Part shown: positions 36,001-46,427 of the stretch, in pieces
Layout: the number at the start of each line of letters is the position of its first letter
Position numbering within the stretch: the stretch's first letter is position 1
Source: Panagrolaimus kolymaensis
Lineage: Eukaryota > Nematoda > Chromadorea > Rhabditida > Panagrolaimidae
Assembly: GCA_028622995.1 (NCBI GenBank)
Contig: JAJQJQ010000052.1
Location: 1,240,001 to 1,304,000, forward strand
Direction of reading: 5' to 3'
Length of the DNA stretch: 64,000 bases
Notes under the pieces: model-generated
Seen by the model: the letters and a program-made list of their open reading frames with translations, nothing else
The model's database searches: none
Told to the model about the DNA's origin: nothing
Position numbers and translations under genes: made by a program

Positions 36001-39000
36001 TTGTTTCCCATGATCGAGTAATACCATCCCATTTTTCTGGTGTTGTAATTAGAACATCTGCTTCATTGAGTTCTTTAACATCAGGAGTATAATCACCAGA
36101 AACTTCAACAACCCTGAAATCATAAAGTTTAGGTTAAATGCAAAGCAAAAGAAATGTTTACTTAATACCAATTTTCTTTGTAAACTTTTCTCTCCAATCA
36201 AGAATTCTTTCACGAACAAGAGCCTTTAAAGGTGCAATATAAACACACTTTTTGTTAGCATGTTTATTCAAAATTCGAAAGATGGCTAATTCAGCACATA
36301 AAGTTTTACCAGAACTTGTTGGCGCTCCAATAAGTGAAGAATGGTCAGTATGATAAAGACAATGAAAAACTTGAGTTTGAATTGGATTGAAGAATGGAAA
36401 ACCATAGATTGATTGATATTTATGATTTCTTAAAGCTGTGATTGGTAAAGGATCAAGAGGTAATAAATCTAAAAACAAATGAAGTTAAAAATATTCGAAG
36501 ATTAGTTTTGGAAAATGGAATAAAGCAACTTTGCATCATGAAATCAATCTTCTATTATTTTACTTACCAGTATGTGGACGAATTTCTTCAGGCATTGCAT
36601 AATTATGTAAAGAAATAGGAACAATAGTATCATCGACGACCCACATATCGCTAGCAATTCGAATTTGAAATTGATGCTTCATTTGTTGATCACGAATAGG
36701 AATAGTAAACATAAACTTTTGTTCTTCTTTCTTGATCACTTTTCTTTTAGGTACAGTCATAGATTCATAATGAAGAATGTAATCATCATCCAAATCTTCG
36801 ATGAAAATCCAAAATCTTGTTGAACCAGAGCCATGAATTCGATCATCCCAATTAAAACCAGGAGAAATAAGAGCTTCAATTTGGACGATGCTTCCAGTAA
36901 CAGGTTTAATCGTTGCTACAGCTGTCATTAACGGTAAAAGTCTTAAAGCATTATAAAGTGTTTGACCATTGAAAGCAAATAATGATTCAAGTTCTTTAGG
37001 TTCCAGATCACGAAGTTGATGAAAATTCATTGTATTGCCTTCAATTTTGTTAATTGTAACATATTTGAGATATTCACCAAGTTGTCGAAGTGGTGTTTGA
37101 TAAGCCCACATTCTTCGTTGAACACATTTTGAAAGTTGGAGACAGCTATGAGTAGTCGAAGCCCATCCTTTACGAAGAACAATTTCAAAGTATGCACGAG
37201 CAATACGTGAAGCATTTTGAGCGATATACAGCATTTCCGATGAAAGAGCAAAGTTGGCGACGATGGTTTGAGAGATATAATTTTGAAGCAAACAATTTAC
37301 TTTACCATCGGTGGTTGCAAGCGTTCCATTCTTATTTGATAATACAGATCCCATCGAACTTAATTCTTTCAATTCCATCATTTCGGTATCTCTTGCTTTA
37401 ATTTGATCAAATTCGGACGCTTTACAGATCATAGCCAGAATAATTTCACTATTGGAATTTGCAGTAAGTTGAACTTTTCCTTCATTTGAATTAACCGTTT
37501 GAATCGTTGCATACGTAACATAATAATGAGAAGCAATTCGACCCAAATCTGTTGATGACAAGTATCCATTCCTAAAAAAGAAAAAAACTGTAATTTTGCA
37601 AAGAAAAAGAAGTTGAAAAAACTAACAAAGAATCGAAAACAATCATCCGATTTTGATCCAATCTTCTTGCAGCATGAAAGCAAAAGTCATTTAAAAATGA
37701 AGTCAAAGTTGGATCTTCTTTGAGTTCTTTGTAATTTATACCATAAACAAGTGGATTAAGCCGAGCTCGAACATAAAAATATGTGTAGCGAAGCCATTCA
37801 ACAGCTTCATCAATGGTTGAAACAGTTCCTAAAAACGATCGATAAATTCTCAATAAAAAGTACTTTATGAGTAAAATTTTAACCACAAAAGCAAATTCCT
37901 TACCTGCAGCAATTTCAGCATTAAGATTATCGTGAATTCTTTTCATATATTGAGATTCAATAGGAGCTTGACGTATCAGCATTGTAACATATTTAACCAG
38001 CTTTGCTTTTTGAGTGATAATTACACCTTCTCCAGAAGTTTCAAATTGAGGACGACCAGCTCTTCCAAAAATTTGTTGAACATCAAGCACTCCAATATCA
38101 GTGAAAGCACCCTTTTGTTGATCAAAAACTTCTGTACCACGAATAATGACAGCATGAGCAGGCAAGTTAACACCCCATGCAAGCGTGGCAGTACAAGCCA
38201 ACACTCTAATATGTCCTTCACCAAATAATCTTTCAACCAAAGAACGATGATGTCGAATCATTCCAGCATGATGAACACCAAAACCATTGAGAAAAAGTTG
38301 TTCCAATTCGCGATTGTTAGCATTAGAAATTTGTTTTTTGGCGAGAAGATATGGTTTTATCGTTGTATTTGGTGGAAGAAAAGATTCGAGTTGACCTTCA
38401 TTTGCAGCTTTTTCAAGGAGATATTTGGCGATTTTATGAGTTCCATTTCTTGTATGAACAAAGATTAACACTTGATGACCTTCTTGAACATAGGCTAAAC
38501 ATTTTTCGTAACAAATATCATCGAATAATTTCTGCTGTCCTTGATTAGTTCGATCAATTCCTTGTCCAACACCGATGAAAGTTTGAGTAAGAGGCACTGG
38601 ACGAAATCGGCCATCAAAAAAGAATAAACCCTTTTCAGGATTAACTTGAAGAAATGTTGCAACATCGATATAATTTGGTAGAGTTGCAGAAAGACCAACG
38701 ATTCGAACTTTGTGCTGAGACATTTGTATTCGTCGAAGAGTTCGAGCCACAATGGTTTCAATTACTGGACCACGTTCGTCATGCAGCAAATGGACTTCAT
38801 CGATAATAAGAAGACGTACAAACTAGAATAAAGGAAAAGTTAGTTTACAAAAACATGAGAGGGAAAAGAATATTGTGCTAGTCAATCATGTCAAACTTAC
38901 AGAAGTTAATTCCTCATCATCTGCTTTTCTTGTTACAACATCCCATTTTTCCGGTGTTAATACCAACATTTGAGTTTCAGCTATTTCTTTTTTCGTTAAA

Positions 39001-40390
39001 GTTGTATCACCAGTTAATTCTCTAACTTTTAATCCAAGTTTCGATAATCGCTTTGAAAAAGTTCCCTAAAAATTATGAATTGTTATGAAAAGGAATTCGA
39101 TCCATAAAACAAAAACTCGCCTGTATCTCAGCAGCGAGAGCCTTCATTGGTGCTATGTAAATGATTTTAAAATCTTTCTTATCAATCGTTCCATCAGGTT
39201 TACAATGATCACGAATAGTTTTGAGGACAGCTAACATAGCAATATTCGTTTTACCAGCTCCAGTAGGTGCACAAATTAGAAGATTTTCCATTGTATGATA
39301 AGCTTGTTCAAAGACGATTGATTGAATGGTGTTGAGCTCTTTGATACCTTCAAATCCAAGTTTTCCTAACTAAAAATAACTTTGTCATATTATAGCAAGC
39401 CTTAATAAATAACAAACATACCGGATCAAGATCCTTGATTTTAATATTTTTAACTTCAATTGGAATTTTCTGACGAGTTGGTGGAACACGAATTTCATCA
39501 TATTCTTTCGATTTCTTAAATTCTGAACCTTCTGGTAAACAAAGTTTAGTGCTATCGATGGAAACACTTTTTAAGCCAGCAGTTTCAAAAGCATCAAAGA
39601 CATAAGGCAAATTTCTTGGTCTTGTTACAGCACCATTTGGAGTCCAGGTTATTTCAGTATACTGTCGTTCCCTAAAATTTAGATATAAAAGCGCCTGAGA
39701 AATTGTAAAATAAGCTTACATTCGTTTTTCATGTTCTTTCAAAGCTAACATGTATTCGATTTTATCAGTTTCATCAAGTCCAGCAACGATTTTTGTCATT
39801 TCTTTGTGAGCTTTTTTCTGCTCTTTCCTATTTTCTTTCTTCTGTTTAGCCTGAGATTTTGTTTGAACAGTGAAATTACCAGCGAATTCAGGATACTCTT
39901 CTTCATTCATTTCAATCGGAGTCAGTTGTCGAACATCTTCAGCAGCATCGGCATAAGAACCATTATCAGATGCATCCAAAAGTTGATCAAGAACTTGTTC
40001 TTTTTGACTAAGAATTTGTGAAACTAATTCAAAGTTTTCAAAGCCAAATGTGTCGATTAGGTCTCCTTGAATCATGTCATCAGATTGTCCAGAAAGAAGC
40101 AGAGTAAGAATATGTTGTTTTAAAGATTCAATTCGAATAGGATCATTAGAGCATAGTTTCATTATTGCTTCATTAATGGATCGAGCTAACCTTCCTTGAG
40201 TGCTGCTTGATGGTTGAGGAGGATCATGAGAAGTTGAAGCTTCATTTTTTGTAGTTGAATTTCCATTCGATCCCATGTTACTTCCACCATTTGATGGTGT
40301 ACTTCTTCCACTTTGATTTCTTCCATTTGGATCAGCACCGGTATGCTTTGCTACTTCACCAGCAAAGAAATTGAAAGGCTTTTTAGTCAT
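33008..40390 (-). CDS. ascc3: ASCC3, Ski2-like double-cassette helicase of the ASC-1 / RQT complex
   Basis: Seventeen exons in phase: 40390-39720, 39671-39422, 39369-39121, 39065-38901, 38822-37904, 37828-37627, 37571-36568, 36468-36162, 36113-35792, 35703-35634, 35577-35527, 35474-35251, 35193-35005, 34895-34021, 33965-33653, 33332-33169, 33098-33008 (2021 residues). Cassette 1 has Walker A APTGAGKT near residue 341 and DEVH near 453. A winged-helix and first Sec63 domain follow. Cassette 2 has GAPTSSGKT near 1201, DEIH near 1306 and MIGRAGRPQ, then the second Sec63 domain ending [13 protein letters not shown]. The N-terminal KLCLPEGS and spacing fit ASCC3, not the spliceosomal BRR2. ASCC3 unwinds alkylated DNA with ALKBH3 and splits stalled ribosomes. 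Intron 3 seems to use a GC donor. The gene probably sits second in an operon behind TMEM41B. Confidence 0.95.
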
Positions 40391-40426
40391 TATAAAGCTT
40401 TATAAATTGATTCAAAGATAATAATC

Positions 40427-40547
40427 CTAAAAAAGTTCTTTTTTATTTTCACAGGCAACTTTAGAAACTTTTAAAAATATCAAATGGCTTTTGCCATATC
40501 CACTTTTGTTTCATCAACCCTTTCCAAAAATGTATGTACACTTTATT
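40427..40547 (-). promoter_or_regulatory. Operon-type intercistronic junction TMEM41B to ASCC3
   Basis: On the minus strand an AATAAA (plus-strand TTTATT at 40542-40547) follows the TMEM41B stop by about 150 bases. Some 115 bases later an acceptor TTTTTTAG (CT at 40427-40428) has no donor partner and lies 36 bases before the ASCC3 ATG. This poly(A)-signal-to-acceptor spacing of about 100 bases is the layout of SL2-type nematode operons. The reading is inferred from spacing only. Confidence 0.6.
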
Positions 40548-40694
40548 ATTAGTTAAAATTAACATAAATATTTTTATAAATACAATAAAAGAAAGACACA
40601 TAAAATCTCAAAAAAACAATAGAAGCTAACAAAAGTACACAAACAACGAAACTAACAAAAGTGAATACAATTTGTAAGTAAAATAACCACAAAG

Positions 40695-41690
40695 CTAATC
40701 AGTTTTAGGTTTACTATATTTTCGATACAGTACTGGCAATATTGCAATAATAGTTGTACCTATTATCATTACAATACTCTTCCAAGACCACATCATATTA
40801 GCATTTACCATTTCTTGTAAAGTTGTACCAGCTTGAATGAAGAGCATACTGGGTGGAGCAACACCTAAAAATGAAACAATGATTGAAAAGTAAACAAAAA
40901 GAGGAAGGATTGCTAAATATTGTGCAATCAGTAATATGGTGTAATTCCTACCAAAAAATGTTCCCCAAAAGAATGGACCAAGTGGAACATCGATGACTGG
41001 ACTTGCTATGTTGATAAACCAATTTGGTAATACTGGAGTTACTCGAAGGATAACCATGTAATTGAAGAGATTTTCACGATGTTTTTGAACTTCTTTTTGC
41101 CATTGCGCGACTCTTTCAGGAAAATACGAGGCAACGAATTTGCGACCAACGAGATACGAAAGGCAGTAACATACAGCAGCACCACCAGCGGAACACTGAA
41201 AAGGAAAGCATCAATAAAATGAAAGCATATCAAAGAGAGAGAGAGAAACTTACACAACAAACAAGAGTCAAAGCAGTAAAGAATGGAAATAAATAACCAG
41301 AAAGAATGGTCAAGAATATTGAACCAGGTATGGCGAACGATTGTAATCTGAAACCATTAACAAATCAATAATCAGTAAAAATTTCTCCAAATCCATAGCT
41401 TACACAACATAAACAGCTGCAACACCTGATAGCACAGTATAATAATGTTCATCTTTGTACTTTGATAACACTTTTCCAAGAGCTTTTGCATCATCTAAAC
41501 TTCGGGGATATTTGAAATGTTGTCTCTCGTTTCTAAAAAATGAACCAATTAGTATCGAAAATGTGTGATGGAAACAACAAAAGCCTTACTCGTCAAGTTC
41601 AGGAAAATTTCTGTATATCGAGAAAAGTACTGCTGAATATAAAGCTAATACTGAACCAAATATTAGTACCCGTTTTGATATCAGTGTCAT
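40695..41690 (-). CDS. tmem41b: TMEM41B, ER phospholipid scramblase (VTT/DedA domain)
   Basis: Five exons in phase: 41690-41590, 41532-41404, 41347-41254, 41195-40952, 40864-40695 (245 residues, TAG stop). Seen are PRSLDDAKALGKVLSKYK, FAIPGSIFLTILSGYLFPF, the VTT core GGAAVCYCLSYLVGR, TPVLPNWFINIASPVIDVPL and APPSMLFIQAGTTL, with about six hydrophobic segments. These match TMEM41B rather than TMEM41A or VMP1. The protein sits in the endoplasmic reticulum, scrambles phospholipids and supports autophagosome and lipoprotein formation. The ATG at 41690 is preferred over an in-frame upstream ATG (41771), because an acceptor (CT at 41704-41705) lies between them, consistent with trans-splicing. ASCC3 lies about 300 bases downstream on the same strand. 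Confidence 0.93.
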
Positions 41691-42554
41691 CGTTTTTTCT
41701 AAGCTAAAAAAAGTAATGGTTAATAAAAACTTGAAAAATGTTTGAACAAAAAAATGTGATGGAATTTCCAAACAATAAACAACGACACGCGATCACGCCA
41801 TACAAAAATGGGGAGTTAATGAAAAATTTAAAGAGGAGATTATAATAAAACAGCATATTTCTTTCAAAGTTTTAGTAATCAAATTTTTTTTCTAAAATAT
41901 CAAAATCCATAGTAAATAATAAAATTGTTTCTTCTCAAATGAATGTATGCTGCTAGAATGAAGAAGCAAATTTGATAAAGGAAAAAAAGTCTTTCATTTT
42001 CAAAAATATGGTTCAATCTTTGTCACTAGCTTATTACTTTATTTTTTCCAACAAAACATAAAAGGGTTTTTTTATTATTAATTTTTTAAATAAACGTCGA
42101 AGTCTAACAACAACAGCAACAACAAAAACTTTGATGATCCACGAAATCCAACTGACAAAAAAAAAGTTTAATTTTTTTTATAAGCTTTTTTCGTTGCAAG
42201 AAAAAAAATTTTGGAGGCTTCACTAAAAAAAAGAAGTGAGTGGAACTTCAAAGATTTTTTTTCGATGAAAATTATTAATCCAATGCCATCCATCCTTCGA
42301 CAGCTTTAGTTATTAGAAAAATGGATTTTTTTAAAACATGATGGAATTATTAAACACATAATTATTCTGTTAATTCCACCCGAACAAAGGCCAAAAGAAA
42401 AAATCTTAAATAGTTTGACAATAGTTTATATAAAACTTTTGTTCGGGTATTTTTTTTAAAAATATTTATGTTTTGAATTATTTATTTATAAAAGGAGAAA
42501 ACACACAAAAATATTAGAAATAGGAAGTAAATCCAAAGATATAAATAAAAATTA
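41691..42554. other. Intergenic between TMEM41B and F-box-like gene
   Basis: About 860 bases of AT-rich DNA with no coding frame. ACCCGAACAAA (42378-42388) and its exact reverse complement (42438-42448) form a possible hairpin just past the 3' end of the F-box-like gene. Minus-strand AATAAA-type signals lie near 42480. Confidence 0.45.
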
Positions 42555-43803
42555 TTAAAAAATATAATTAGGTAAACGGAGAGAAGGTAGTGGAATAATA
42601 TTTCTTCGCTGTTCCCATTCCTTTTGGAAATTTTCTTTGTCCATGTCATTGGCTACTGGGAAATGAACATTTTTACTACCTGTGGGTTCAATGTGTTTAT
42701 CGGCAAATTTAAATAAATCGGTTAATTCAATATCAACCAAGCTAAAAAGAGAGCAATGTCGTAGCTTGGTTTTTCTATCAACCGAAATAAGATGCTTCAA
42801 TGCTTCTTTGTTGATTCGACAAATTTCGCTATTTCCAATAATCCTAAAACCATCATGCAATTAAACCTAAAAAAACATGCTCATCATTTTACTCAAATAT
42901 TTCAGCATCGGGACACTTTTCAAAAGCTTGGTAAAAGATTTGAGTGCATTCCTGGAACCAAAGAGTCAAGAACATTTTTTTTAAAGAAGGTTGTAAAAGT
43001 TTTTTGATTATCCAGTCATTTAATTTAAACTCAAGTATAAGATCAATTACTTTAATTTCAGATAAATCAATTTTAAAGATAATGGGTTCAAATTCATTTT
43101 GGGTAAAAAAGCGTAAAGCTAAATATTCCCATACTATAATAGTATTGAATTCAAACTTAAGTTTTTCATTAGAGGTTAAGATCTTTTCATCAGGGTAAGT
43201 ACACATAAACAGTTTCGTGCATTATTTTTGACACCCGTTTACTCATTCTTAGATTTTTGATACACTGAGAAAAATAAAAAGTGTGACATTTTCGGTCACA
43301 CAGGGAAAATAAATATACAGTGGTTGGCTCGATAAATTTTGTAAGGTTTATTTTTCCTTATTTTCGTTTCTCCACAAAGTGTACTCAACAGTTTTATTAA
43401 TTTGTGGTTGGAAAAAAAAAAGTAGTCAAAATTTTGTCACACAGGTGTGCCGTTGTTGTACAACAGAATTTTGAATACTTTTTTTTTTCCAACCACAAAA
43501 TAATAAAACTGTTGAGTACACATTGTGGAGAAACTAAAATAAAAAAATTTAAACCTTACAAAATTTATCGGACCAACCACCATATATTTATTTTCCTTGT
43601 CACACCAAAAGTGTGACACGAAAAATTTTTCTCAGTGTATGACCTTTTCCAATTTTAACTTGAAGAATTCGTAAAGATTTACAGCTTTTCATTAGCTTTT
43701 GCGATGTTGGAAGATTGCAAGCTTTTGTGAGATGGTCAATAACATCTTCTGGAAGAGAATATAATTGTTGGGTTCGATTATTGAAATCCATAAAACTTGC
43801 CAT
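42555..43803 (-). CDS. F-box-like protein with a MITE inside its intron
   Basis: Model: exon 43803-43660, exon 43182-42893 and exon 42843-42555. The last junction is phase-certain; the first acceptor (GATGAAAAG) keeps phase but is a weak match. Residues about 17-45 (LPEDVIDHLTKACNLPTSQKL) resemble a degenerate F-box of the type expanded in nematodes. The rest is a repeat-poor alpha/beta region (EFEPIIFKIDLSEIKVIDLI) without a recognised domain. F-box proteins bring substrates to SCF ubiquitin ligases, which would be the inferred role. Most of the 477 bp first intron is a MITE. If the weak acceptor is not used, the gene may be disrupted. Confidence 0.55.
43260..43640. mobile_element. Tc1/mariner-like MITE with long imperfect inverted arms
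   Basis: The element begins TACACTGAGAAAAAT and ends ATTTTTCTCAGTGTA, so its termini are inverted repeats flanked by TA, the usual target of Tc1/mariner elements. The two halves, about 170 bases each, are imperfect reverse complements: GTGTGAC blocks, CCAACCAC, CAACAGTTTTATTA and CTCCACAA recur inverted. It has no coding capacity. It sits within the first intron of the F-box-like gene, starting about 18 bases after the proposed donor site. Confidence 0.88.
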
Positions 43804-45205
43804 ATTTATTTTTTAGTTGTTAATTCAAACAAACAAATAAGCAGAAAATTAGAAGAGAACCCAACCGAACTGAACGCAACAAAGTTAGGCACATGAAAAT
43901 GATTGTTTGAAATCAATTACAATTTATGCTAGCGAAGCGACGATGACCTTTTTTTGGGAAGTGACCTAAGAGCACATGAATCTTCTTTGATAGATGTTAT
44001 TAGTGTCTTTGGGTGGATAAGAGACAATAACATTGTTAGTGGAGAATGCAAAAAAGAAAATATCTTTGTTGTTGATTCCAAACATGGATGTTTATACTTA
44101 ATTTGTTATTTACTTTTTGCTTTCTGGAAGTTAAAAGGAAAACAAGATTTACTTTTTTTTCTTCATCTCGCGAGCAATCTAATAAACAACCATAGCAAAA
44201 GGACCTCCTTCCGTTGTTAATGGCAAATGTTTACCTTTAGTAGTACATAGTATTAATCTTACACAAGTGTTTCTTCCATTTTTTTTACTATTATTGGAAG
44301 ACCTCCTCTTTACTAGCTATTTCGCGTTCCCCTGGTGGCTATAAATAAAATGGCATGTTTGTTAAAAGTGGTGTTTTTTTTTTGGGCTTGTTTTACACAA
44401 CCTTCAATTAGGTTATACATATATTTCTTTCTTTCCAATGGCGCGGTTAAAATTTATTTTTTTATCCAAATTTTAAAATAAGACGACGACACGTCGTCGC
44501 AATCCTTACTTAAAGGTTGTAGTTTATAAAAAAAAGGGCTCTGTTTTATATTTTATGTACCGAATAATGGTAAGGAAATTAATGTTTCAACGATATTTCT
44601 CATCACTTTTTCTTTATGTTTTAAGCACATCCTCCACCCACCATTTTATTTCACCGATAAAAAATTCAAACTCCAAACTCGGTGTGAGTTAGGTTGCTTT
44701 GATATCACACATCATCACTTTTCTTTGTGTACAAAGTTTGAGCTTTGCAGAAATATTTTCTTTTGTACCTTGTTATTTCTCAAATTATCATCATATTCGA
44801 GAGACCTTTTTCCTTCGATTTTTATATGCATACAAAGGTTGGAAAAAAATTTTTTCGTTATTGGTGGCGTGCTTTTTTTGTGTACATTCGACGTCGTTCG
44901 TTGCTCGTGTGGTCTTTCTTCTCTCTCTCACTTTCTTGTTCGCTCGCTCCTTTTCTCTCTCATTTCTTTCACGTTTTTTCTTTTCTTCTGCGTTGCAGTT
45001 TTGTCAATTTTTTCTCTCCTTCATCAAAAGCAACGTGAAAAGAAGCAACAAAAAAAAGTCGCTGACATGGCCCTGCAATTTTTTCCTTTCCTTCCCATTT
45101 TTCATCGTTCTAATAGGCAATCTTTTCTCTCAATATTTGACCTTTACTTGATTGATTTTTTTGCTTTGTTTTTGGTTAATTTGTGATTAGTTTTTCATTT
45201 TAAAC
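43804..45205. promoter_or_regulatory. Divergent intergenic region, F-box-like gene and peroxiredoxin
   Basis: 1.4 kb between two divergently oriented genes. Open frames at 44699-45186 are three overlapping products of a CT-rich tract and were rejected; the frame at 43954-44220 has no recognisable content. This stretch should contain both promoters. A GACGACAC-GTCGTC near-palindrome lies near 44485. Confidence 0.45.
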
Positions 45206-46427
45206 ATGCGTAAACCACTTATTGCGTTCATTCTTTTGGTAAAAATGGTAAATATGCACTCCAATTAATATCCTTCGTTATTGTGTTTCCGCACTTTTGT
45301 CTTTGATTTCATTGTTGTTTTCTTTTTTTGCGTTTATCCATGTTTAACGTCCCTTTATTTTCAGACTACAGCAATGTCTAAAGCTTTTATTGGAAAGCCT
45401 GCTCCTGAATTCAGCAATCCTGCTGTCGTCGATGGTGATTTCAAGACGGTCTCCTTGAGTGAATACAAGGGCAAATACGTTGTTCTCTTCTTCTATCCTC
45501 TTGATTTGTAAATCTTTTTATCTTCTTCCTTTTTTATCTTTAATCTTTGTTCGTTTTTTAGCACTTTTGTTTGTCCTACTGAAATTATTGCATTCTCTGA
45601 TCGCGCAAAGGAATTCAAGGATATCGGCGTTCAACTTCTTGCTGCATCAACTGATTCACAATTCTCTCATCTTGCATGGATCAACACGCCTCGTAAACAT
45701 GGAGGTCTTGGAGAAATGAATATTCCTGTTATTGCTGATACAAATCATAAACTTGCTCGCGATTATGGTGTTCTCAAAGAAGATGAAGGAATTGCTTATC
45801 GGTGAGTGATTTTTAAGTTTAATGGGAAGCTATAGGATCTTATGGGTGTATGATTTACTTCTTTGAACTTCGATATGGATGTATGAATGCCTGCTTTACT
45901 GATTACCTTCCTGGCTAATCCATTCCAAGTTGCTTCTTTTATAGCCATGTATTAATGCAGCTCTTTTTCATGTTTGACCTTTTATAATAATTTGTATTGG
46001 ATTTAGCATCCTTATTTGACTTGATAGAAAGAAAAGTCCCTCATATTAGAATCCTTTCACATTTTTCACTTCTTTCATACTAATTACTTCCTTATTTTTC
46101 AGTGGTCTTTTCATCATTGATCCAAAAGGAATTTTGCGCCAAATTACCATCAATGATTTACCTGTTGGTCGTAGCGTCGATGAAACTCTTCGTCTTGTTC
46201 AAGCCTTTCAGTAAGTTACTTAACTTTTTTTGAAGTTTTTCTCCTTACGTCGCATTAAATATGACGTTCTTAGAGAAACAAGTTTTGTATTCAACCTTCA
46301 CTAATGTCATTCAATTTTTAGATTTGTCGACAAACATGGTGAAGTATGCCCTGCCAATTGGACACCTGGAAAAGATACTATCAAGCCTGATCCAAAGAAC
46401 AGCAAAAGCTACTTTGAAAAACAATAA
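45206..46427 (+). CDS. prdx-2: Typical 2-Cys peroxiredoxin (PRDX-2 type)
   Basis: Core exons 45374-45507, 45562-45801, 46103-46210, 46322-46427 encode 195 residues from [13 protein letters not shown]. An in-phase upstream exon (45206-45247, acceptor before 45365) would add 17 residues, [17 protein letters not shown]. The peroxidatic Cys lies in the canonical FTFVCPTEI and the resolving Cys in HGEVCPANW near the C-terminus. The overoxidation-sensitive GGLG motif is present; the last residues are YFEKQ, so the YF motif is kept. The enzyme reduces hydrogen peroxide with thioredoxin and takes part in redox signalling, mostly cytosolic. The upstream exon is hydrophobic and could target an isoform to the secretory route. 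Closest in appearance to nematode prdx-2, which also has alternative N-termini. Confidence 0.95.

Noticed and set aside
33008..40390. Spliceosomal helicase BRR2 as identity of the double-cassette helicase
   Set aside because: The N-terminal region, the KLCLPEGS motif and the [13 protein letters not shown] linker match ASCC3, and the BRR2-specific N-terminal part is absent.
43954..44220. Plus-strand 88-codon frame
   Set aside because: Mixed composition but no initiation context, splice partner or similarity that I recognise; probably chance.
44699..45186. Three overlapping plus-strand frames upstream of peroxiredoxin
   Set aside because: CT-rich promoter-type sequence yields Phe/Leu/Ser-rich peptides in every frame.
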